Assembly: GCA_030141605.1 (NCBI GenBank)
Contig: JAQGDQ010000012.1
Coordinates: 248,001-312,000, forward strand
Source of the DNA: Tubiluchus corallicola
Taxonomy: Eukaryota; Priapulida; Priapulimorpha; Priapulimorphida; Tubiluchidae
Direction of reading: 5' to 3'
Length of the DNA stretch: 64,000 bases
Shown here in pieces: positions 46,532 through 58,700 of the stretch (position 1 is the first letter of the stretch; every line of letters begins with the position of its first letter). A program made the translations under genes and the position numbers. The notes beneath the pieces are model-generated. The model was not told the origin of the DNA, searched no databases, and worked only from the letters and a program-made list of their open reading frames with translations.

Positions 46532-47157
46532 CAGCCATAAAACTCGGGTGCACTTTTCTATCAGTCATTTCTAATACATATTTTTATCTAGTCTCGGTGG
46601 TTTAGGAGACATAACTGATTTTTGGCCTCAGTAGGTGCCGTCTTGGATTTATGTGCCAAAGTAACAAAAAGTGCCAAATGCTATTGCAATTTGTTCTAGG
46701 TGCCCCTTACTAGGAGGGGGCTATCTTTACCCACCTACAACGCATTTGCTAACAATTAAAGCAAAACCGGACCCAATCTTATACTGTAGGTCAAAACAAT
46801 CTACTCTTTAAATATTGAAAGGAAACACATGATTTTTTTCAAAAATGACTTACGTGAAAGAATTATTACCACATAAACACAATTTGACGTTTTACATGCA
46901 TTCCGCCATTTGCTAGTTAGACGATCACTAGCACCTGCATTTCGAAAGGGCAATGCGCAAAAACAGGTGCTGTACCTCTCAGTTCATATGTGTTCGTTTG
47001 TGAGGAACTACACACGTTTGACAGCTCATACGTGAGCACAGTGGTAAATTTGAAATTTGAATTTTTATCTTAAAACTTGCCTAGTTTTAGTACAACACAC
47101 TGAATATCTTACAGTAGCACTGTACTTCAATTTTCGCTTTCGCAAACACCTGCAACA

Positions 47158-47173
47158 CTACTACTACTACTAC

Positions 47174-47244
<71 letters not shown>

Positions 47245-47270
47245 CGGTGTAGTAGTAGTAGTAATAGTAA

Positions 47271-47341
<71 letters not shown>

Positions 47342-47352
47342 CGGTGTACTAC
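47158..47352. repeat. AGT trinucleotide microsatellite with inverted start
   Basis: (CTA)n at 47158-47174 turns directly into (GTA)n, which runs to about 47343 and is broken twice by 'GTACGGTGTA' (near 47243 and 47340) and then a short CTACTA end. The mirror junction and flanking inverted triplets could form hairpins. The Thr and Tyr homopolymer frame on the minus strand is an artefact. Confidence 0.95.
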
Positions 47353-48839
47353 TAACAGTACAGCTAGTAGTCTACTGTTGTAGTCACACAATGTGATATC
47401 CAACATGTCAACAATTTTTGTAGGGGCAAAACAGATGCCAAATTCCAAAAATGCACGAATCCTGATAAAATCGATATCAAGTTATTCGTCTTGTCACACT
47501 TGAGAAAATATATAGTTTGACCTATTTCTTACGCTTTGTTAAGTCACTATGATTGCAAACTTGATAAGGTCTTTGCTCTTTCTGTAAAAAGTCAAATTTA
47601 TCCATAACATTAGGATTAATGAATACCTTTCAATATTTGATATCAATGAAACAATGGGGAAGAGAATAAAATCAAAGTTAGCTTTCAAACTCAAACTTGC
47701 TGAACAAGACTCTTCGATAGCTACATAGCTGCAGTAGATGTAGGCTTCACTTGGTGTTCCCGCAATCCATCATGTGAGGATAGGGAAGAGCAAGATGGCA
47801 AACAATTCACTTGGGGTGATATGCCAACAAAGCATTTAACCTTGTGTTAACTCGTCTTCCAAGGGCTTGCAAGATAATTTTTGTAAGTGATCCGTATGAG
47901 CTGCAGACAACTATCAAGGACACTGAACAGCAATAGCGTACAGGATTGTCTTTCATTAATGGTGCCAGAAATATCTTCATGAAAGAGCCGTTTTAAAACA
48001 CTTCAACAGCGTGTTTAACAACCCATTTGTTGAAATAAAATTCGGCTAGAGAATTTTTGAAAACCGAATTTAGAAATCTGTCATTGCAAGACCCAGAGGA
48101 GAATGTCATAAAATAATTTTACTCTATGAGAGATCATTGTTGGGACTGAAAAATGATATGGAGATGGAAGAGCTCGAATGCAAACGTACATGGAAACAGA
48201 CTTCTAGACATATATTCTCAACTCAAAAACTCTGGATGTTGTTGTTGACGTAGAATACACTGATGTTATGAGCTTAGCAGCTTACGCATTTCATTAGACT
48301 GAACCAATTTAAATAAAAATAACGCAGCAGAGATTGACAGAAGACCTTCACATATATCCATGTTTGTTCAAATTAAGGAATGACAAGCAATATACTTCAT
48401 GGATATGGACGCCATATTTTCCACCGAAACAGTTAACTGCTATATCACGCAGTTCTGTCTATTTTCACTGAGCGTTAAAAACGCAGCGATGATCGTTTTT
48501 AAAATGTTTTCCGGCACGGGCGTTTTTGTAGCGACATCGCCAACAGCGATAGAATCGCTGCGAGAAAACAGGCCTTTACTTAATTATTAATTGTGATTTA
48601 GTTAGCTTGTCTGCAGTGAAAGTATTGCATAATTTTAATAACGCTGGCCATCTTATGTTCGCCAAAAAGTTGAATTGCCGTAGAAGGAATTGATAAAAGA
48701 CTGTTACTTAATTTTTGCTGTTACTCAAGTAAGACAGCACATAATTCAGAAATCGTATACAACATGACTTATGCAGTTGTATTTCACTGCTGCTACATAC
48801 AGTAACTTTTTTGTCTCCGACATTCTGTCGCGGGAAAAC
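47353..48839. other. Intergenic stretch, nothing recognised
   Basis: No coding homology on either strand. Short open frames (e.g. 48399-48590) resemble no family known to me. Confidence 0.5.
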
Positions 48840-49020
48840 TGCGCACGAAGAGGAGAATAACCTTCAAATTTTCAGCACTAATCATTAGAGCATGGTGGGT
48901 GTGTGCAAATACCGCGTTCTGATTGGTTAGCGTGTCGCTGCCTACGCATTGACGTGGCTAGTTTTCAGACGCATTCAGGTCAAGCCTCCGCCGCCATACG
49001 TGATTTAGCGTTGTATTCTC
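48840..49020 (+). promoter_or_regulatory. GC-richer island upstream of the glucose transporter
   Basis: A locally GC- and CpG-richer segment (GCGCACGAAG, TACCGCGTTC, TCCGCCGCCATACG) with an inverted CCAAT box (GATTGGTTAG near 48934). It lies 0.7-0.9 kb upstream of the transporter's first coding exon in otherwise AT-rich DNA. Candidate distal promoter or 5' UTR exon; inference only. Confidence 0.3.
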
Positions 49021-49691
49021 TATCGATGTTTAATTATAAAGGCAAATATTGAACGATTCAAAGGTATGTTTACAATTTATGTTTTATAAAATTGCACTAA
49101 GCGTAGTACTACAATTCAAGATGCAACATAAAATTGTACGGTGCCTGATGCTGTAGTTTAATCTAATGAACACACGAAAATTACACTGCTCTTGAAAGCT
49201 TGGCAAATTGCCAATGGCTGCCAGTTTCAAGACCTGTGCATTTTGATAAGGCATAAAATTTTTATTATTCTGACAATGTACATAGGCCATATTTATGGAA
49301 TAGTTTATATTCACTAGCGCATCATCTGGGGGTGGTTAAATTTGCTTGCAATGTTGTGCTGTGAATTTTCTTAAATTTAACGTGCCAGATGTCACTATGA
49401 TGTTTAGTATTGCAGACTGGCGAAATGGGACAAATATAGCATCACCGCCTTGCACATATCATATGACAGTAATTTTCTTTTACAGGGCTAATTCTCGAGT
49501 AACCTTGACTGTCTGGAGCAAGCTGTTCAAAAAGTTCCATCTTGAAAACTTTACGTTTTGATTGTGATAAATTTCGAGCTTATTTGTGCTTTTATATCTA
49601 ATCATAGCGATAGTAATTTATACTTTGACAATTCTAAATTAAGAAGTAGTTAGACATTGCTTTGAGCTTAAATTCTGTCAGCATTGCATGA

Positions 49692-49699
49692 TATATAAA
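49692..49699 (+). promoter_or_regulatory. Candidate TATA box of the glucose transporter gene
   Basis: A TATATAAA-type match in ATATATAAAA, 37-44 nt upstream of the ATG at 49736. This would allow only a very short 5' UTR (about 10-20 nt) if used, so an upstream promoter remains possible. Confidence 0.3.
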
Positions 49700-49735
49700 A
49701 TAATCTGAAGACCTTTGTCAGTTTGTCGGTACATC

Positions 49736-52700
49736 ATGGCATCTTCAACTACGGAAAAAGGACAAAGACAAGCCACTTCAAAGGTAAGTGATTAAAATTG
49801 AACATGCAGTTAACATTGTAAGGGCAAGAAATTTAGTATAATATTTAATTTTACTGAATTAAACCCTGTATTAATTTGAATTGTATCTTGAATATGAATG
49901 TGTTAAACTAACACTACTAAATTACTAGTTTTGGTACTAAATTAAATCTTTACCATTTTACTTTTAAGATCTTTCCTACTAAATTAAATAGTGAGTAAAT
50001 TGAGTAAATGAAATATACTTGCATCAATTGTCAATGAACTGTGCAGTAGTTCAAAAAGTGTCAGTCAAGTGATTCATTAGATTGGGATCAAGTGAATTCT
50101 TTCTTAGGCATGTAGAAGTTTATCTTTCTTGGGGTGCAAAAGATAATAAAGCAAGAGGACAAAAGTGTAACATTTTGCAATTTGGTGAAAGTTTTAGTGG
50201 TGTCACAACTGACCTAGTTGTGTTTAGAAGAACTTCCTTTTAGTGACCTTCCTTTTAGCAAATACTTTAAAATTTTGTTACTTATTTTTGTAGTTAAAAT
50301 TTAGTTAAGCATTAGTTTTGTGATCTACAGGACACAGCAGCTGGTAATTAGGTATTTCATTATGCAGAAACATACATAAGAATGTTACTGCATAGTTCTT
50401 AGTTTGCCTTTTATGAAATTTCCTTGAAACTTCTTTTGTTACATTCACATTTTTATAGCCTATAGCAAATGCAACGAGTGGTTGGACTTGTTCCGACTTA
50501 ATTCTTTTAATTATTGTTTGATGTAAATATACTTGATGAATGACCACTTGATACAGAATGCCAAAGATCAGAATGTCACAAAATTGGATGGCATTTCAAT
50601 TTCCAAATCATGGCTATAGAACCCTCTCGAGAAGACCTTACTATAATTCAACGTTTTGTAGTGAGCAGAAACATTGCTAAAAATAATTTCCTTTGATAAA
50701 GAAAGTCAGGCATCACGCCTGATGATCAGCATTTCAACTATTATAAAGCTGTTAAATTTTTGGCTTCGTTGCTTCTATTTCAGACTATTAATTTATCATT
50801 TTTGGGGTAATTTTGCAAGATTACGCAAGTTGGAATACCAGTAGCCTGTTATATACTTAATTACTTCGCAAAAGATGCTTCTGGGCCTTCAGTAGGTCGT
50901 TTTTGTTATGCATATGGTACAGTACTTACAAGCTAACATAATAGCTATAATTGTTGGCACAGTTTCATACCACCATATATAGTGTGTTACGCTGTCTATT
51001 GTAAGCATGTGCAACGTATAAACTCATTTCATCACCATCTTTACCCTTCAACTTGTTTATTGATCCGTGCCGTCTAGAAAAGTGGGTGTGCGCGCCAGCT
51101 GTATTTCGATTGGCGAACGGCTGCGCTTTGTACGCACTATAATTAACATCCATTATTGATCTATCACTCGTGATAAAGCGCCAGTTGCCAGAAATACGAG
51201 AATGGCCGAGCATATTCGCGGAAAACCGTATGCGGCCAAGCTTGAATGATCCGGTGGCGCTTGCCTAGTCTGTTTTTACTGATTTTTTCTTACTATAAAA
51301 CCTGTTTTGTTCAAATGAAGACGGGTTTAAAATCGTGTTGTCCTAGAGTAGCTCTTGATCAAAGTCATGTATTTTAACCGTTTTATTCACTTTGCGTCTA
51401 GCCTAGAAACGTAAGGTAGGAGTGTTTGACTGTTTGCACTAACATCCTGTTTACGGTAGCCTAATACTAACATGGAGGCGTGATTCAATGATTTTTGGTC
51501 TTAAGCCAAGATATATCATCATTCCTGCTCCTGGCACGACTTCGTCTGCGTCATCGATTTAATTTGCCGGTTAACGTTACCCCCCAGTCACAATATGCAG
51601 AATTTTTGGCACGTCTTCATTTTATGGTTAATTCGGGCGGTTATTGCTGCTTGTTGCTGGCAGGCCGTTGTGACGTGGCCTAGTTGCAAGCCTGTGATAA
51701 ACGTGTTTGCTCTATTTTCAAATTTCAATGCCCACTTTTGAGAAATTGTAAAATCACGAATTCTTGATATACCTGTAGTTAAAACGCAAAAGTGTTGAAC
51801 TGACATAATCCCCTGCGGGTTTTCCATAAACCCGCTTATAATGTATCGCTCTGGATGGCCGGTCTTTGAAAACAGATGGCAGTCGCATAAATTACGCAAC
51901 GCGATACGAAAAACATTTTCTGCATTATAATTGCCATTATGTTAATCTAATGTTATATGTGGTAACTAATATTCTCAATACCACGACACAAGAACCATCT
52001 AAACACCACAGAAAATAAATTAATTCACACTGATTTTTTTTTATTAACCGTAATTGCCAGGTGAACATTTAGAGACACAGTTTTATACTATTCATATAGT
52101 TTTAATTAAAGACCAATTCATCAGCTGACACTGTATGACATACATTAATTTGCTTGGTGTATGAAAAAAAACGGAATTACGATAGAGGCGTGCCAATGAT
52201 GAACAGCCATATTATCATGCAACTAAGCAAAAATATTTAAAGACTAGTCAGGATGTCGGAAATTTTCTTTGACGTTGTCGGGCCACTCTATTACAAACTG
52301 ACTAAATCTTTGCTACTGTGTCATATATGGTTTTGAACCTTGAAAGACAACGGGATGCTAAAGTATGGGCTTGTGACTCCTTTGTGAAGAACTTGTCTTA
52401 TTACATCCTTGCACACAGAAGCAAGTGCTGCAAGCCAGTCTTGTACATGCATGTTCCATTATTTGTACAAGGTTTTTGATAACACCTATCAGTAGCCTCA
52501 CACGTTAATCCTGTATATCCAAAAATGCACTTGCATTTGTACAAGTGTTCACCAAGGATACATGTTGCATTATTTTCACATGGATTCATAGAACAAGGAT
52601 TTTTTAATTGGCAATTTCTTCCTGTATAATTGGCATGACATTTGCAGTGGAAACTATCATAATAGTTATAACAGGTCCCAGAATTTTGGCATGGTACTGA

Positions 52701-55700
52701 GAAACATAGGTTTCTTTTCTCTTCACAGTATAATCCATGCCATTGTATCGTATCAGTCTTACATTTACACATTGTGTAATCATACGATACGCCAGGCTCA
52801 TGCCTGGTTGTACATTTTGCTGTGGACTCTGTGCGGCAAGCACTACAATTTTCTGGAAGGTATGTGTAATACACAACCAATTCAAAAGCAGAATTTGCTT
52901 GTGGTTCATTTGTTTTATATCTAAAACATACTGTGTTTGCTCCATGCTGATTTTGTGGCACTGCATTATACCACTTATTGCGATTACATAATTTATGCGT
53001 TTCATAAATTGACGATTCATTCTTTATATAAATATAAACATGGTCGCTATCGCAAGGAAGATGCACACTTCGAAATCCGAAAATCAGTTTTTTGTCAGGG
53101 TCGCTCTCATTGTTACTCAGACATAGTTCTCGGAGAAGTGAATTAGTACCATTGTCTTTGAACATTAACAGATCAGCTACAAGTGACATGTTTTGTGCAG
53201 TAATTTCTCGAGACTGACTTCCATTTTTGTACTGATGGAGTGTGTATACATTATTTGGAAACTTGATATCCCATTCTCTTAGGCTTGCAGAAGTAATTAA
53301 GAACCATGTTATGCTTATCCACAAGAACAGATTTTCCATATTAATAAATGGCCACTTTGTGCAATAAAATGCAACTTTAACACTTTTTACCTGCAGAAGT
53401 ATTAATCCTTAATGTCAATAATATTAACAAATTGATAAGATCTGCTGTTTCACATACTACCTCGCATAGAACCACCAAGATATTGTGGAAAACACTGCAG
53501 ATTAATAAGCATTTTTACTCAAGAAAAACCCAAAGCAGCACAGTCGGTCAGCAAAGTTTCCTTGTCGTTTGATGACTAATATGCAATTTCACCAGTTGCA
53601 CTAAATGGCCTGAACGGTTAGTTTCATTATAAGAGCTATAATTTGCAGACCAAGTTTTTTGATGACAAATTGAAATACCTTACAGAAACTGTTAACTGTT
53701 ATATTGTTCGCCAGCAAGTAACACACATCCTAACACACGATACTTACATAATCCATTGCGTTCTCGCAATGTTCTTCATTTGTCAAGAATCAATGTAAAA
53801 CTCTCAGTAACATGCTTTCAGACTTTACAAAGTTTTTTAACTGGCAACTTGGAAAATGGAAACAAGTTGGTGTCTTGTTGGGTCTGTTTCTACTTTTTTA
53901 TTACAGCTATCCCAATATGGAGCTTTTTGTCCACCTCTTGTTTTTGTACTCATATTAATCACAAAATATTGATACCACTTGACATCTCCAATGTGATGTA
54001 CATCTGTGAATCATTTGTCAATTTTTGGCTTTTACTTATTCGCTTTTGACCATTACAAAAAAGTATGATATAAAGAGTATCAAACTTGTTTGGGACTATA
54101 CGTGTAAGCCAACCATCCCAGTGAACGTAATGTTAGAGTTCTGCTTTTACTCTAATTTCTAATAAAACCTTCATTGGTTTCACTTTATGTTGTAACTACA
54201 ACCACATGGCTCCAAAATTTGGTATTACATAAACTTTTTCTACTATAATATTAATAACACAACAATTATGCATTCCCGAAGAACATTTTTAAACTCCTAG
54301 GTTTTTTGGCGTCACAATTGAAATGGATGATTTCATTGTTTCCTTTTGTCATTGAGAATGTTTTGTTTTGAGAAAAGTATTCTGCTGGATAATTGCAACC
54401 AACCATATCAACTATATAATACTGACATAGGATCTAGAATGTTTTAAAAATGGCTGTGAATCGTCAACACTGTCAGTCGAAAAGTCTGAAGGAGCTTTTC
54501 AGTTGTCTGTACCAGGTGAAATAAATATCATGCTTTTTAAATACCAATAAGTGCTTTTTGTCTAGTTTTTTGGCATTTGCCATTTTTGGCAAGCAGCCTA
54601 TATCAACTAAAAGTCCTTTTACTTAGGAGTTTCTATTTATAAATGACACCTTTAGGGTTTACAATTAACATAGGAAGTTGAAACACATTTTTTTAGTTTA
54701 TTGAATCAATATCAAATGTGAACTTTTAGACATAAGTATGAGGAATAGAAAAATTAGCATTTTAAACTGTATTCTCAATCTGGCTCTTGGAGCAGAGTCT
54801 GACTTCATGCAAACATTTCTTTTTCCTTATCTGTGTGATTTTCATCTGTTCAATTTTCTTTTCATCTCCAGACAGCGCTGTTGGCAAGCCTTGTATATCC
54901 TAAGTCAGCGTATCCTTATCAAGTAAAACAAACGACTCACTTATGAGTGAAATTCTTAGTGAATTGCTGTTCCCTAAGTATATAATTCTCGTGGGCTATT
55001 AAAGTTTCAGGAAACACAATTTTTTAAACTTAGGCATTAGGCATTTTTATTTTGAAATTTTGTAGGGCGTGACGGGAAATTTGGCTTTTGCTGTTGCATC
55101 CTGCGCTTTTGGATCGTCTTTCCAGTTCGGCTATAATACGGGTGTCATTAATGCTCCTGGAAATGTAAGTATAATTCTTGCAACTATAAGCTGCAATATA
55201 TTCTGAGCTGTCATAAGTTTCTAAATTCTAAGTGAATTCTTTCTTTGGCAGAAAAATGGCTGTCTGTCTTCAAAAAAATATTTCAATTACTAACTGTAAT
55301 TTCAGATGTAAAAGCACATTGACAATTGGCCTTATGCCAGAAACTAAGAATTGCAAGTGTTAAAATTTTTTAAATAATACACTTCATGTAAGTCGTTTCC
55401 TAAAATGACTGTTTAGGATTATTTTGCTTTTCATGCTCTCATAATTGTTTAACTGTTTTGGCAATTGTGCAAGCATTTCCTGTTTTTAATGTGCTTCATT
55501 AAAATTGTAATTCAGAGAAAATTTGCATATCCTATATGTAATTATGCTTTCTTTTTTACCAGCTTAAAATCAGCTGAATTTTTACCATTATGGTAGAGTA
55601 TTTGGAGAATGAAACACAAAAATTTTCTTGTAGATAATCAAAGAATGGTACAGAGAAGTGTACAGAGGTCGGTATGGAGATGGATCTGTTCCCAATGAAA

Positions 55701-58700
55701 CCATTGCTGATGCTGCTACCACATTAGAGCCTCCACCTGGCGAACTCAGTAAAGAACATCTGGATCTTCTTTGGTCAATCACAGTATCAATATTCTGTAT
55801 CGGTGGAATGTTAGGTGGAATCAGTACGGTCTTCTGGGTAGATAGATTTGGCAGGTTGGTACAGTTTTGTAATGCCCTGAGCACTGACATATAAGGCTGC
55901 CGCTTTGTCGTTAACCAAAATCAAGAGGAAAGAATCTGCTAGGATGTCTTGGTGAGCATGTAAGCTCCCCTAGCTATGTCTAGGTAGAGCCCCAAGAAAC
56001 CGACTCATCTCCTGTGTTTTAGACTTCTTAGGAAGCCTTTTTCAAAAGAAAAAATCAGAAATTCCTTGATTTTAGATTCTAAAAAAGGGAGTGTAAGCTC
56101 TAAAAATCTAAAACTCACAAAAGTGGAAGCATTACATCCATTTTGGGAGTTCCTGCTCAGTCCCAGTACATTTCCCTTATGTATGGAGTTTTTGGAGATA
56201 CGTAGTTTTTAGCAATCAAATTATTAAGAAGTTTATGTTATGTGAATTACTGCTAATCTTCTCTTTTATGCTTTTTCTGTTATTAAGACTTGTAAAACTC
56301 TCACGCTCAAAGTGCCTCAAGCAATTGAACAAATGGCCAAAGATTACTTGCATTGAACTTCAGATTTCAGGATTTTTCAAAAGTCCAATCGATCTACGAA
56401 TCTAAATTAAGGTTGAATTTCAGGAGACTCCAGGTCAAATCCGGATTGGTGGCAATACTACTGATATGACCAGGCTGTTTGCTCTGGCATTCCATTCCAA
56501 ATGTGTTCTTTTGTATCATTTGTTCTTCGTTTTTATCATAGAAACTTTAGCTCTATGAACTGCGCATGAATTACATGTGTAGTTAAATGATTTGACTTAT
56601 AATAGTAATACACCTCTAAATTAGGTAGGGTGAATAGTATTACCCTTAGCCAATTTGTTTGTCGATCTTTTATGTACTTTCTAATTTTAGATTTTTTGGT
56701 CCCATATTTTACTTCATTTTTTTCGAAATTGATCTGCATTTCTAGTCAAGTAAAGGCTAACTTTGCCAACTAGGAATCAAAATAGAAACCACTGAACCTA
56801 TTTTTGACATTTGGTGAAGTGCACAGGCATTAGTTGCTACCAGATTATTAGCCAAAAAACTGTAATCATATATAGCAGCTGCAGCTTCCGCAGTTGGCAA
56901 CTGTAAAAATGACTGCCATGGTTTCAAGTGTTGATTTATGACTACCTTTTTGCCTTCCGTAAAAATCTTTTACATGTAGGTGTTTTTATTGTTTTAAAGT
57001 TGAGCAGCTAAAGCCAAGTATCGTGCCAGGAAAATAACTGGTTTTCTTATAGTATGATTTCTTCTGTGGTCAAATCATTTAAAATATTAGAATTTAAATA
57101 TTTCAACTTGTACAACATTTGGGCACTGGACACCTAGGTCTGAGTCATTTGACATGGGGCCAATTGGACACAATGCATTTGGGAACTAATAAAATTTAAT
57201 ACAGCTAATTTTTTATTTTTGTTTAAATTTTTAATGATTCTCTATTAAATTTTTCACATCTTTCACAATATATTTTAAGAATCATTGTTTTACTAAATTT
57301 AACGTTTGTAGTAATATACAGGTGGTACCTAAAAACCAATTTATTGTATGACAGGATTGTTGAAACGATAAAGAATCTATCGTACTCTCAATATTTAGTG
57401 TGAGAAAAATTGTGCATTTCTCCCTGTCCTTGTGCAAGAAACTGAAGACTCTGGGATTACTTTCTTCCATCGAGCTGAATGGCCTGGAAATTTACAGGAT
57501 CTTGATCCCGCCAAACTCATTTGAGCTATCCTGAAAGACGGAGTGGATCCTAAGGTGACAAAAAAAACATGCCATTCGACAAACAAGTTTGTGAGAACAT
57601 CTGGAAGATGTGTTGGAGCCATCTTGAGTTCTTCAAATTGCTGCTTGAGTCTTACCCTCAACATTGTGAGCTGTACAAGACGTGCAAACATACTACACTA
57701 AATTTTGAGGCTGTGATAGATTTGTTATTGTTTCAGCAGTTTTTTGATGTAAATAATTGTTCAGTACTATTACTCGTTGTTTTTGTACCACTCTAGCGAA
57801 AGATTATGTATACCACATTGTATATATCATATAACAATTTAAACTGGTCTAAATTGTCTTTGCACGTTCTGATTTGCTATTTTTTGTATTAGCGTTAGTA
57901 AACGAAGCAGAGAAGTTTAGATTAGCATTTTATTAAACTATAACAGCATTTTTCTTCAAAAATATTTAGTGCGTCACAAAAACAGCTACCAACTCGAATA
58001 CAACTAAATCACTTAATGAGCCAAGTGCTTAATGTATGATTATCAATATCCAGATTAACAATAATAATTGACTTTTTTGCCTGTAATTCCCGTGAAATGC
58101 ATAAGGCATGTAATATTATGTATATAGCAGCAGTGTTTTCACATACACTACGTACGATTTAGTTGTTCCTAGTTTTAATTACAGGTTTGTAACTCACAAA
58201 ATATTTCTTTTCTTACATATACTGTAGATACTTTAAAAATTACATAGTAAACACTAATCAGTCAATATTGAAGAGGATTCCTATGAAAGTTTGGCCCATT
58301 AGCCAATGTGATTTGTACCTAGTGCCACATAACTTACACAAGTAATGTATTCCTGCTTGATTGTTGCACGCAACAGCACTGGCACCCAAGTAAGCCAGCA
58401 CCCTATAGTCGCAGCATTTGATAGTGCAGCAAGTAGCATTTTAGATGATTTTCAAGTTATTATGGAAAATCAATCGACTGCGTAATGGTGGAGATCAAAG
58501 GTTAAACTGTGACAAAATTTGGTCTAGTTCTTTATTGCATTATGAAGAATGATTAACTAAATACAGCAATTTGAGGATCACATTTTAAGGTTAATGGCAA
58601 CCTCACTTTCAAACACTGATATTGATTTTATAGTTTCGTTTTGTTGCAAAAAGCCACATTCTCACATAAACCACTTGCGCTTTCGTGTTTTAGCCTATCC

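Larger units (their letters stand above)
49784..55065 (+). other. Intron 1 of the glucose transporter gene
   Basis: A 5.3-kb GT-AG intron (CAAAG|GTAAGTG to TTGTAG|GGCGTG), the longest in the window. It holds the oppositely oriented EGF-repeat gene (52401-53339) and, at about 51060-51260, a GC/CpG-richer patch with an inverted CCAAT motif (CGATTGGCG near 51109). That patch could be a second promoter for the transporter. The rest is AT-rich and featureless. Confidence 0.7.

Noticed and set aside
47173-47448. Poly-Thr/poly-Tyr protein on the minus strand
   Set aside because: Product of the AGT microsatellite.
54738-54926. Possible extra exon before transporter exon 2
   Set aside because: It has an acceptor-like CTCCAG but no donor and no GLUT homology; exon 1 already joins exon 2 in phase.
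57282-57796. Overlapping frames on both strands within a transporter intron
   Set aside because: No recognisable domain, and the two strands compete for the same DNA; no splice-supported link to any exon.
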